A stretch of DNA of 8,421 nt from an uncultured Parvibacter sp. (GCA_910587945.1 CAJUNI010000020.1:1-8421); one strand, 5' to 3'; shown: positions 1 to 6,607, numbered from the stretch's first letter. Program-made: numbers and translations. The notes: a model not told the origin generated them from the letters alone.

Positions 1-1067
1 ACCACGCAATAGTCGATGGAAGGTTCAAAACACGCCGGTGTTGCCTTGGTAATATCGTTGGTGATTTCGTTTAGGGTATAACCCACGGCGAGCTTTGCTG
101 CCGCTTTTGCATTGGGGAACCCGGTGGCCTTAGAAGCCAAGGCGGAAGAGCGAGAAACCCGAGGGTTCATCTCAATGATAACCATGCGGCCATTTTTAGG
201 GTTAATGGCAAACTGCACATTAGACCCACCGGTTTCGACACCAATTTTCTCTAAGATAGCCAACGAGGCGACGCGCATACGCTGATATTCGATGTCACTT
301 AAGGTTTGAGCTGGAGCCACCGTCAGGGAGTCTCCTGTGTGAACTCCCATGGGGTCAAAGTTTTCGATAGAGCAAATGATGATGCCATTGCCACTATGAT
401 CGCGCATGACCTCCATCTCGTACTCTTTCCAACCTTCGATGGATTCTTCCACCAGTACCTCACCAGCTGGTGAAAGCTCCAAACCTTGAGACACAATCAA
501 GCGCAGTTCTTCAAGGTCGTGGGCAATACCACCACCGGCACCGCCGAGAGTAAAGGACGGACGCAAGACCACCGGATAGCCCAGCTCTGCCACAATGGCT
601 TCGGCATCGGCTACGGAATAGGCATAGCCGGAGCGGGCGGTCTCAATGCCGAGCTCTTCCATGCATTCATTAAAAAGCTTACGGTCTTCGCCACGTTCAA
701 TGGCTTCAAGATCGCAGCCAATCATTTCTACGCCGTAGGCCTCTAAAACACCGGAACGGGCCAAATCTACCGCCGTGTTAAGGCCTGTTTGACCACCGAG
801 CGTCGGCAGCAATGCGTCAGGTCGCTCTTTCTCAATAACCTTCTCTACAAACTCTGCGGTGATGGGTTCTACGTAGGTGGCGTCAGCTAAGCCAGGATCG
901 GTCATGATGGTGGCTGGGTTGGAGTTAACCAGAATGACACGGTAGCCGTCTTCCTTGAGCACCTTACAGGCCTGAGCGCCCGAATAATCGAATTCGCAGG
1001 CTTGTCCAATAACAATGGGTCCCGACCCAATGACCAGAATAGATTTAATATCTTCCCGTTTTGGCAT
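1..1067 (-). CDS. carB: Carbamoyl-phosphate synthase large subunit, N-terminal 355 residues (cut by window edge)
   Basis: This is the synthetase subunit of carbamoyl-phosphate synthetase. It makes carbamoyl phosphate from bicarbonate, two ATP and ammonia channelled from CarA, for pyrimidine and arginine synthesis in the cytoplasm. The 355 visible codons cover the first ATP-grasp (carboxyphosphate) half. The N-terminal GSGPIVIGQACEFDYSG stretch (about residues 14-30) is family-typical, as are the Gly-rich loop LGGAGGG (174-180), WKEYEMEV (213-220) and EMNPRVSRSSALASKATGFP (299-318). R129, R169, E215, Q285, E299 and N301 fall at the same numbers as ATP-site residues I recall from the E. coli enzyme. 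The family is usually about 1,060-1,080 residues, so roughly two thirds lies beyond the left edge. The ATG directly follows the carA stop (TAAATG). An AGGGGAG at 1078-1084 lies 10 nt upstream inside carA, which suggests translational coupling. The frame is open to the edge and no key residue is missing in the visible part. Confidence 0.97.
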   Translation of the reverse strand, partial: MPKREDIKSILVIGSGPIVIGQACEFDYSGAQACKVLKEDGYRVILVNSNPATIMTDPGLADATYVEPITAEFVEKVIEKERPDALLPTLGGQTGLNTAVDLARSGVLEAYGVEMIGCDLEAIERGEDRKLFNECMEELGIETARSGYAYSVADAEAIVAELGYPVVLRPSFTLGGAGGGIAHDLEELRLIVSQGLELSPAGEVLVEESIEGWKEYEMEVMRDHSGNGIIICSIENFDPMGVHTGDSLTVAPAQTLSDIEYQRMRVASLAILEKIGVETGGSNVQFAINPKNGRMVIIEMNPRVSRSSALASKATGFPNAKAAAKLAVGYTLNEITNDITKATPACFEPSIDYCV

Positions 1068-2420
1068 TTAGGCCACGCTCCCCTCTTGAGCCTCTGCGAA
1101 GGTCCAACCTTCCAAGCGATCAGCGCCACTATCGATATCTAAGTAATTCGCATCTCCATCCATCAGGCGCGTAAAGGCCGTGAAGAGATAATGAGCATCA
1201 GTGGGTCCTGGAGAAGCTTCGGGGTGATACTGCACGCTAAACGCAGGAATATCCAAACAAGCAATACCTTCGCAGGTACCGTCATTTAAGTTCACATGGG
1301 TTAGTTGTATGCGACCCACGCGCTCGTTTTCTACCACGGGAGCACAGTGAGCGGACGCCCAGAACCGTAAGTCATCTTCATGACCTTTAAATCCCGCAGA
1401 AAGATCGGACACCAACGGGCCAAGACTGGGATAGACCAACCCAAAGCCATGATTCTGGGCCGTGATTTCTACCCGTCCGGTGCGTAAATTCATAACCGGC
1501 TGATTGCCTCCCCTATGACCATAGGGAAGCTTCTCAATTGCCGCGCCACAGGCCTTGGAGATCATTTGATGACCGAGGCAAATGCCAAAGATTGGAACAT
1601 TTCCTAAGAGTTTCTCCACCTGGCTATAGGTTTCCTCCACAGCTTCTGGATCTCCAGGGCCATTAGAAAGAAACACACCATCAGGATTGAGAGCGAGCAC
1701 CTCTTCTGCCGGAGTATTCCAGGGCACCACCGTGACCCGACATCCTACGCGTACTAAATTCTCAAGAATGGAACGCTTGGCACCACAGTCGTAGGCTACT
1801 ACGTGGTACTTGGGAGCTTGGAGTGCCACTTGGGCAAAGCCGTGGCTGGCAGGGATATTGGATTCGTCAAAGGTAGTGATTTCAGGGCAGGAAACCGTTT
1901 TTGCAAGATTCACGCCCACGATAGATTGGCTGGCGCGCGCCTTTTCCACCAAAGAGGCAGGGTCAAGATCAACGGTGGAGACAACGGCTTTTTGAGCACC
2001 GTGATCTCGAATATGACGGACCAAGGCGCGGGTATCTACGCCTTCTACCGCCAAGATTTGGTGATCCATGAGGTATTGCGGCAGGGAGAGCTCAGAGCGC
2101 CAATTGGAGGGAGTGGTGCAGAGGTCTCTTACAATGAGGCCGCGCAGAGCGGGTTCGTCGGACTGACAATCATCCAGATTGACGCCGTAATTCCCAATTT
2201 GCGGGTAGGTCATGGTGATGATTTGGCCGGCGTAGGAGGGGTCGGTAATGACTTCTAAATACCCCTCTAAAGAAGTGTTGAAGCAAATTTCCCCGTAGAC
2301 TTCACCGGATACACCGCAGGAAGTACCCTCAAAAATAGCTCCGTCTTCAAGGGCAATCATGGCCGGGATGCCCCCAGCTTTTGATGTGGCCTCACGCATG
2401 CGATTTGCTAATTCGCTCAC
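1068..2420 (-). CDS. carA: Carbamoyl-phosphate synthase small (glutaminase) subunit
   Basis: CarA hydrolyses glutamine and passes ammonia to CarB. The N-terminal CPSase small-subunit domain (about residues 20-150) shows ALEDGAIFEG, GYLEVITDPSYAGQ and TYPQIGNYGVN. The C-terminal class I glutamine amidotransferase domain (about 205-420) has the nucleophile C281 in FGICLGHQ and the partners H399 and E401 in VQYHPEASPGP. FLSNGPGDP (250-258) and AQNHGF (321-326) are also family-typical. The start chosen is GTG at 2420, five nt after AGGGGAG. An in-frame GTG at 2489 is open but lies inside the leader terminator hairpin and should not be used. ATG at 2399 is possible but has no good ribosome binding site. 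The product is 450 residues against about 360-380 usually. The excess is a roughly 20-residue N-terminal lead, an insertion of about 34 residues after AQNHGF (within 327-373), and a roughly 28-residue acidic tail after about residue 422. Expression is likely controlled by the upstream PyrR-type attenuator. Confidence 0.96.
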   Translation of the reverse strand: MSELANRMREATSKAGGIPAMIALEDGAIFEGTSCGVSGEVYGEICFNTSLEGYLEVITDPSYAGQIITMTYPQIGNYGVNLDDCQSDEPALRGLIVRDLCTTPSNWRSELSLPQYLMDHQILAVEGVDTRALVRHIRDHGAQKAVVSTVDLDPASLVEKARASQSIVGVNLAKTVSCPEITTFDESNIPASHGFAQVALQAPKYHVVAYDCGAKRSILENLVRVGCRVTVVPWNTPAEEVLALNPDGVFLSNGPGDPEAVEETYSQVEKLLGNVPIFGICLGHQMISKACGAAIEKLPYGHRGGNQPVMNLRTGRVEITAQNHGFGLVYPSLGPLVSDLSAGFKGHEDDLRFWASAHCAPVVENERVGRIQLTHVNLNDGTCEGIACLDIPAFSVQYHPEASPGPTDAHYLFTAFTRLMDGDANYLDIDSGADRLEGWTFAEAQEGSVA

Positions 2421-2425
2421 CGTTA

Positions 2426-2432
2426 CTCCCCT
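2426..2432 (-). promoter_or_regulatory. Ribosome binding site that fixes the carA start
   Basis: AGGGGAG is read on the minus strand, 5 nt before the GTG at 2420. It lies downstream of the leader terminator, so translation from this site needs antitermination. A near-identical block (CTCAAGAGGGGAG) precedes carB at 1078-1090, while the carA version reads CTCAAAAGAGGGGAG. Confidence 0.8.
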
Positions 2433-2458
2433 CTTTTGAGGTGCAGAGGGTCTACCAC

Positions 2459-2485
2459 AAAAAAGCCCTCGTCTGAGACGAGGGC
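2459..2485 (-). terminator. Intrinsic terminator of the carA leader attenuator
   Basis: The minus-strand RNA has a near-perfect GC-rich hairpin, GCCCUCGUC / GACGAGGGC around a 3-nt loop (2465-2485), followed by six U residues (2459-2464). It sits between the carA promoter and the carA start, with no gene before it. That is the layout of an attenuator rather than of a terminator for the upstream transporter, although it would also stop readthrough from there. Its 5' arm (GCCCU) can instead pair into the antiterminator. Confidence 0.93.
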
Positions 2486-2519
2486 GCACTGCTATCTAGG
2501 GTAGATCTTTCGCGCACCT
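2481..2519 (-). ncRNA. Candidate antiterminator stem of the carA leader
   Basis: In the minus-strand RNA, AGGUGCGCG (2511-2519) can pair with UGCGCCCU (2481-2488), with one bulged U. The closed segment holds a small hairpin, AUCUA-CCC-UAGAU (2494-2506). The stem uses both the AGG that closes the PyrR-binding hairpin and the GCCCU that opens the terminator, so it excludes both. This matches the antiterminator logic known for PyrR-controlled leaders. The pairing was found by eye and not folded by program. Confidence 0.7.
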
Positions 2520-2547
2520 TGTCGGTCTCTCTGTACCGCCTTAAAGG
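2517..2547 (-). ncRNA. PyrR-binding hairpin (anti-antiterminator)
   Basis: The RNA reads CCUU (2544-2547), a purine-rich internal bulge, CGGU (2535-2538), loop ACAGAGAG (2527-2534), ACCG (2523-2526) and AAGG (2517-2520). A CCUU/AAGG lower stem, a short upper stem and a CAGAGAG loop are the hallmarks of PyrR-binding RNA in pyr operons of Gram-positive bacteria. By family knowledge, PyrR with UMP or UTP stabilises this hairpin, blocks the antiterminator and lets the terminator form, so carAB is shut off when pyrimidines are plentiful. No pyrR gene lies in the window. Confidence 0.88.
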
Positions 2548-2555
2548 CTAGGGAA

Positions 2556-2583
2556 AGTATACGCGGGTAAAAGTGGAGTTCAA
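2556..2583 (-). promoter_or_regulatory. Promoter of carAB
   Basis: On the minus strand, TTGAAC (2578-2583) and TATACT (2556-2561) are separated by 16 bp, close to the primary-sigma consensus. The predicted start point near 2548-2550 lies right at the 5' edge of the PyrR-binding hairpin. The transcript would therefore begin with the sensor and carry an untranslated leader of about 130 nt. Confidence 0.8.
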
Positions 2584-2600
2584 GCTGGATAGAACCTAGC

Positions 2601-2617
2601 ACCCCAATCGATAGGGT
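2601..2617 (-). terminator. Very weak candidate terminator after the transporter ATPase gene
   Basis: ACCCUA / UGGGGU can form a 6-bp stem with one G-U pair and a 5-nt loop, 16 bp after the ATPase stop codon. There is no U tract after it, so it is unlikely to be an efficient intrinsic terminator. Nothing else in 2584-2633 looks like one. Confidence 0.2.
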
Positions 2618-2633
2618 AAACGGCGATGAGAGC

Positions 2634-3539
2634 TTAGGTCTCTGAGGAGATTCTAGGAGTATTAGGCGAAGAACTCTCTGTAGCTAAGCGATAGCTGGCC
2701 AGGCACGGCTTATCGGTCCAGGGGTCATGCTCAATGCGAGCTTCAAGACCAAATACGTTATCCATCATCGAAGGTGTCATCACGGATTCTGCGGTTCCGG
2801 CCGCAAGAATCCGGCCGTTTTTCATCGCAATCATCCAATCAGCAAAACGAGCTGCAAGATTTAGCTCATGAATTACCAAGGCAATGGTCTTGCCTTGATC
2901 GTGGTTGAGAGACTGAAGGAGTTCTAATACTTCCAGCTGATGAGCCATATCAAGATAGGTAGTGGGTTCGTCTAAGAGAATCAAATCGGTATCTTGAGCA
3001 AGTGCCATGGCAATCCATGCGCGCTGACGCTGGCCTCCCGAAAGAGCGTCAATGGCGCGAGAAGCATAGTCAGTGAGGTGGGTCATCGTTAAAGCCCAGT
3101 CTATGATTTCCTTGTCTTTGGCGTTCAGGCGACCGAGGCCATGTTGATGAGGATAACGGCCATAGGAAACCAGCTCACGAACGGTCAATCCGCCGGGGGC
3201 CTGGGGGGACTGAGGAAGAAACGCCATAATTTGAGCGGCCTGGTCATGGCGAAGCGTAGAGAGATCCCGGCCTTGAAGATATACTTTGCCGGATTTTAAA
3301 GGCATCGTACGAGAGAGGGCCTTCAAGAGCGTGGATTTCCCACACCCATTAGGCCCGATGATAGTTGTGATTTTTCCTTCGGGTATGGCCACATCCATAG
3401 GTTGGATGATGATTTTGTCCTGATAGCCAACCTCAATGTCAATGCCTTGTATAGCCGCCGTTTCGAAGTCTTCACAGCCGGCATCACAGCCATCGCATAA
3501 AGGTCCAGTAGGAGGAGTGGGTACAATCTTTGCATTCAT
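2634..3539 (-). CDS. Iron-siderophore-type ABC transporter ATP-binding protein (FepC/FhuC family)
   Basis: This is the cytoplasmic ATPase that should power the two permeases encoded just upstream. It is 301 residues, a little longer than the usual 250-280. Visible motifs are Walker A GPNGCGKST (62-70), Q-loop Q110 in FLPQSPQAP, signature LSGGQRQR (166-173), Walker B LILLDEP (186-192) followed by TTYLD, and the switch histidine H224 in VIHELN. The stretch PQSPQAPGGLTVRELVSYGRYPHQ is typical of the FepC/FhuC/BtuD group. ATG at 3539 follows AGGAG (3546-3550) by 6 nt, and that site overlaps the previous stop codon, so the gene is the last of a coupled operon. The oddity is a roughly 30-residue N-terminal lead with CDGCDAGC (C15, C18, C22) before the ATPase fold, plus a Ser/Pro-rich tail of about 15 residues. 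Family assignment is firm. The transported ligand is not determined. Confidence 0.94.
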   Translation of the reverse strand: MNAKIVPTPPTGPLCDGCDAGCEDFETAAIQGIDIEVGYQDKIIIQPMDVAIPEGKITTIIGPNGCGKSTLLKALSRTMPLKSGKVYLQGRDLSTLRHDQAAQIMAFLPQSPQAPGGLTVRELVSYGRYPHQHGLGRLNAKDKEIIDWALTMTHLTDYASRAIDALSGGQRQRAWIAMALAQDTDLILLDEPTTYLDMAHQLEVLELLQSLNHDQGKTIALVIHELNLAARFADWMIAMKNGRILAAGTAESVMTPSMMDNVFGLEARIEHDPWTDKPCLASYRLATESSSPNTPRISSET

Positions 3540-3548
3540 AACAATCTC

Positions 3549-4559
3549 CTAAGACCGAGCTAACAGGTACAAGAAGTAAGGGGCTCCAATCACAGCCGCC
3601 ACAATTCCAATGGGTATTTCATTGGGAGCCAGAAGGGTGCGAGCGATAATGTCAGCAATCAGCATGAGAATAGCTCCGACAAGAGCTGCAGCAATGAGCA
3701 GCACTCGATGATTCGGTCCCACTAAACGTCGAGCCAAATGGGGGCAGACAAGACCCACAAACGTAAGGCCTCCACCTACCGCACAGCAAAGTCCCGAGCA
3801 ACCCACCGCAAGGGCAAGAAACTCTAGGTTCGCACGAGGAACGTTGATGCCAAGCCCCGTTGCGGAAAGGGTGCCAAGGGACAGAATATTGAGCTTGCGG
3901 CTTGCGAGGAGGGCAATGACGAAACAAAATCCGAGACCCAGGGTGAGTAACAAGACATTAGGCCAAGAAGCCCCCCAGATATTTCCTGCTAACCAGTTTT
4001 GGACAAAGGCGTAGTCCCCATCAGACATCGAAAGCATAAATACTGATGTTAGGGCTGATAGACCGGTGGCAAGGGCCACACCAACAAGGAGCAGGCGCCG
4101 TGGAGACGATTGACCACGAACGATACTTAAGCGGTAATCAAGGAGTGCGACGATACCTGCTCCAATGAACGCCAGAATTGGTAGCGCCAGTGTTGAGGAA
4201 ATAAGTCCTGCAGGTACAAATACAATGAACGCAGCCACAAGGACACCGGCACCGGCGTTTAGGCCTAAAATGCCAGGCTCAGCCATATCGTTGCGAGAAA
4301 TTCCTTGGAGAATGCAGCCAGATAGAGAAAGGCCGATGCCTACCAACATGACGGTAAGAATACGAGGAAGGCGCAACTCTACAATGGTGAAGATCAGGGA
4401 TTGAGGAGCATTCCCGGTAAAAACCGAGAGAAGCTCTTCGAAGCTCAGTTGTCGATAGCCAGCATTAAGAGCAAACCAAAAGCTGAGTACCAATAAAATG
4501 CCAAGAATAATGAAGGTTGCAGCGAGTCGAAGAGAGCGCTTAGAACTAGTCAAGACCAC
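3549..4559 (-). CDS. FecCD-family iron transport permease (second permease of the cassette)
   Basis: This integral membrane protein of 336 residues should form half of the translocation channel for an iron-chelate importer. It has about nine to ten hydrophobic segments, starting near residues 12-32. Family landmarks are ELRLPR (61-66), QGISRNDMAEPGILGLNAGAG (85-105, where most relatives have NP for ND), SLGTLSATGLG (227-237), the ATPase-coupling stretch FVGLVCPHLARRLVGPNHR (268-286), and NEIPIGIVAAVIGAPYFLYLL near the C terminus. The start is uncertain. GTG at 4559 overlaps the previous gene by 14 bp but lies only 3 nt after GGGAGG. TTG at 4553 would have a 9-nt spacing and an 8-bp overlap. 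No ATG is available near the N terminus. The stop lies 9 bp before the ATPase gene. It is paired with a second, related permease, so the channel is presumably a heterodimer. Confidence 0.93.
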   Translation of the reverse strand: MVLTSSKRSLRLAATFIILGILLVLSFWFALNAGYRQLSFEELLSVFTGNAPQSLIFTIVELRLPRILTVMLVGIGLSLSGCILQGISRNDMAEPGILGLNAGAGVLVAAFIVFVPAGLISSTLALPILAFIGAGIVALLDYRLSIVRGQSSPRRLLLVGVALATGLSALTSVFMLSMSDGDYAFVQNWLAGNIWGASWPNVLLLTLGLGFCFVIALLASRKLNILSLGTLSATGLGINVPRANLEFLALAVGCSGLCCAVGGGLTFVGLVCPHLARRLVGPNHRVLLIAAALVGAILMLIADIIARTLLAPNEIPIGIVAAVIGAPYFLYLLARS

Positions 4560-5553
4560 TCGCCTCCCTTCGGGTGCACCAGATAAAGAACGGTACGCCG
4601 ATTATGGCAAATATAAGGCCAATAGGGATTTCTGTGGGAGGGGTCAGGGTACGCGAAAGCACATCAGCAAGAAGCATGAACACTGCTCCCCCAACTATGG
4701 AGGCCGGAATAATGGAGCGGTAATCTGAGCCGACAAACACTTTGACGACGTGAGGCACCATGAGACCCACAAACGCAACAGGTCCGGCTAGGGCAACGGC
4801 AGCCCCAGCAAGAATTAGGACACAGATAAGGCATAGAGTTCGGGATGTACCTACTTTAAGCCCAAGACCCTGGGCCGCCTCATCACCCAGACTTAGGATT
4901 CCTACACGGCGAGCTAAAACACAGGCGCCAATGAGCGCAAGCACAATCCATGGACCAGCAAGTAGGAGCTGCTCACTGCGAATGCCAGCAACGCCTCCTG
5001 CTGTCCAAAACGTAAGGCTATAACCAATGTTAAAGAAGATGGCAACTCCCTGGGCCAAAGCGGTAAGAAACAAACTTACCGCACAGCCGGCAAGAACAAG
5101 GAGAACCGGATCCACGGACCTTCGACGAAAGCTGATAACACCGTAAACTATCACTAAAGCAAAGGCCGCGCCCATAAAGGAGCACAGCACTACAGCCGAA
5201 AAACTCATGGCCGGAGCAAGAGCCAAACAGAGGGCAAGAGCGAAGGCAGCACCCGCATTGATACCCAACAACCCAGAGTCAGCTAAGGGATTTCGGGTGA
5301 TTCCCTGCATGATGGCGCCTGCTACGGCGAAGGCGGCCCCCACAAGAATGCAACCGAGCGTGCGGGGGCCCCGTAGTTCGATAATGGCTACCTGCTGCTG
5401 ATTTGAAAGGTCGGGACTGAAAAGAGCCGCCAGCACCTCAGAAGCTGGAATGTCGGTGCTCCCGAAAAAGAGTGAGAAACCTGCTGCAAGAACGACAGCA
5501 ACTGTTCCAAGCAGTAGGAAAACGCCTAACCGAATTCGAGACACCGATACCAT
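4546..5553 (-). CDS. FecCD-family iron transport permease (first permease of the cassette)
   Basis: This 335-residue polytopic membrane protein of the BtuC/FepD/FhuB type is a partner of the permease that follows. Landmarks in order are a first membrane segment (about 8-30), ELRGPR (59-64), QGITRNPLADSGLLGINAGAA (83-103, the canonical form), SLGDEAAQGLG (221-231), GPVAFVGLMVPHVVKVFVGSDYR (257-279) contacting the ATPase, and PTEIPIGLIFAIIGVPFFIW (306-325). The length is normal for the family. The start at ATG 5553 lies 11 bp after the binding-protein stop and has a poor ribosome binding site. A GTG at 5544 (residue 4) is an alternative. It is likely translated by coupling from the upstream gene. 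With its own binding protein, a sister permease and an ATPase alongside, it belongs to a complete importer. Confidence 0.94.
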   Translation of the reverse strand: MVSVSRIRLGVFLLLGTVAVVLAAGFSLFFGSTDIPASEVLAALFSPDLSNQQQVAIIELRGPRTLGCILVGAAFAVAGAIMQGITRNPLADSGLLGINAGAAFALALCLALAPAMSFSAVVLCSFMGAAFALVIVYGVISFRRRSVDPVLLVLAGCAVSLFLTALAQGVAIFFNIGYSLTFWTAGGVAGIRSEQLLLAGPWIVLALIGACVLARRVGILSLGDEAAQGLGLKVGTSRTLCLICVLILAGAAVALAGPVAFVGLMVPHVVKVFVGSDYRSIIPASIVGGAVFMLLADVLSRTLTPPTEIPIGLIFAIIGVPFFIWCTRREASGLD

Positions 5554-5564
5554 CCCATTTCAAA

Positions 5565-6530
5565 CTAGCGAGCAGTATTGGCCCGAGAACGGAAGAAGTC
5601 TACGAAAATATCGAGCTGGTGATTCAAGGTAATCGGGTCGCGGTGCATGAAGGCTACCTGCTCATAGGGCATAACGTTATCGGCTTGTACGGCAGGTAAG
5701 TTCTGCCAAAGCTGAGAATTATCTACATAGGCGCTGTCGGCACCGTCTAACACACCATAGAGAATGAAATCGCCCGCATATTCAGGAAGGGCTTCAAGGG
5801 AAATTACTTCGTAGGTGACATCACCATCAACCATCTCAGTTTGAATGGGAGCGGGTGCTTTTAAGCCCCACATGTCATAGAGGATGGACCCGCCACGGGC
5901 AAAATGGCTGCCCATGGTGTAGATTTCCTGGGGCCATACCTCAAGGATGGATACTGTTCTATCTCCTACAATGGTGCGCATTTCGTCAGCAACCATAGCC
6001 ACGCGATCATTGAATTCGTTGATGTAGGCTTCAGCGGCCTCTTCTTTACCCACTAGAGAAGCGATGTAGCGGAAGAGGTCCTCATCGGAGCGAGAACCAT
6101 CTTCGATATAGACCGTAGGAGCAATTTTTGCATACTTGTCGTAGTCGGCTTCGGTGATCGTGATAATAAGATCTGGTTGCTTTTCTGCGATCATTTCTAA
6201 GGAAGTTTCTGCCGAAACCGTGTTGAGCGGCTCAATTCCATCACAAAGTCCTGCGAGGAACGGGTTATTCAGCGCGTAGGGCGAGGCAATGACCGGCTTG
6301 ACATCAACAGCGAGCAATTCTCCTAGGTAATAGTCAGAAACAATGGTTTGAGGATTAACCGGAATCTCCACCTCACCCATGTCCGTAGAAACCGTTTTCA
6401 TAGAGCCTGTAGAAGCAGCATCACCGGTAGGTTTTGAATCACTTTGATTGGAGCTACAACCAAACAAGGGCAGAGCCAATACTGAGGCAGCGGCTACTCC
6501 GGCAAACGAGCGACGGGTAAGATTCTTCAT
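5565..6530 (-). CDS. Iron-siderophore-type substrate-binding lipoprotein
   Basis: This is the extracytoplasmic receptor that captures the iron chelate and delivers it to the permeases. It is 321 residues, normal for the family. The N terminus has a twin-arginine motif (TRRSF, residues 5-9), a hydrophobic core (about 10-22) and a lipobox LFGC with the lipidated cysteine at C25. A Ser/Asp/Gly-rich linker leads to a helical-backbone (class III, FhuD/FepB-like) binding fold from about residue 45. Typical features are the opening EVEIPVNPQTIVS, LGELLAVDVKPV, KQPDLIITI (117-125), IAPTVYI, and the closing RDPITLNHQLDIFVDFF. ATG at 6530 has AAAGGA (6537-6542) 6 nt upstream. It is the first gene of the cassette, under a promoter that overlaps a DtxR/IdeR-like box. 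A hydroxamate or catecholate siderophore is likely, but haem or another iron chelate cannot be ruled out. Confidence 0.93.
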   Translation of the reverse strand: MKNLTRRSFAGVAAASVLALPLFGCSSNQSDSKPTGDAASTGSMKTVSTDMGEVEIPVNPQTIVSDYYLGELLAVDVKPVIASPYALNNPFLAGLCDGIEPLNTVSAETSLEMIAEKQPDLIITITEADYDKYAKIAPTVYIEDGSRSDEDLFRYIASLVGKEEAAEAYINEFNDRVAMVADEMRTIVGDRTVSILEVWPQEIYTMGSHFARGGSILYDMWGLKAPAPIQTEMVDGDVTYEVISLEALPEYAGDFILYGVLDGADSAYVDNSQLWQNLPAVQADNVMPYEQVAFMHRDPITLNHQLDIFVDFFRSRANTAR

Positions 6531-6577
6531 GGTAGATCCTTTCCACTGTACGAAGTTAGCTATTGATTACTTATTCC

Positions 6578-6607
6578 ATCATAAATTAACTAAGGCTAAC
6601 ATAACAA
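6578..6607 (-). promoter_or_regulatory. Promoter of the iron transporter operon
   Basis: On the minus strand, TTGTTA (6602-6607) and TATGAT (6578-6583) are spaced by 18 bp, a plausible primary-sigma promoter. The start point would be near 6571, giving an untranslated leader of about 40 nt before the binding-protein ATG. The spacer is occupied by the candidate iron box. Confidence 0.65.
6586..6604 (-). promoter_or_regulatory. DtxR/IdeR-like iron box in the transporter promoter
   Basis: The minus strand reads TTATGTTAGCCTTAGTTAA. Against the DtxR/IdeR consensus TWAGGTTAGSCTAACCTWA it matches 15 of 19 positions, including an unbroken run over the left half and centre. It lies between, and touches, the -35 and -10 elements, where a bound repressor would block RNA polymerase. 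A further inverted GTTAGC lies downstream at 6555-6560. Iron-dependent repression is inferred. No regulator gene is in the window, and a manganese-responsive relative could use a similar site. Confidence 0.65.

Noticed and set aside
486..746. Plus-strand open frame opposite carB.
   Set aside because: The minus strand here encodes unmistakable CarB sequence, and the plus product has no family features.
1803..2258. Plus-strand open frame of 151 codons opposite carA.
   Set aside because: It is a shadow of carA. It shows no recognisable domain, and the minus-strand frame encodes a clear CPSase small subunit.
4546..5553. Whether the two permeases are a duplicated or frameshifted single gene.
   Set aside because: Each is full length with its own complete set of FecCD motifs, and two-permease cassettes are normal for this transporter family.
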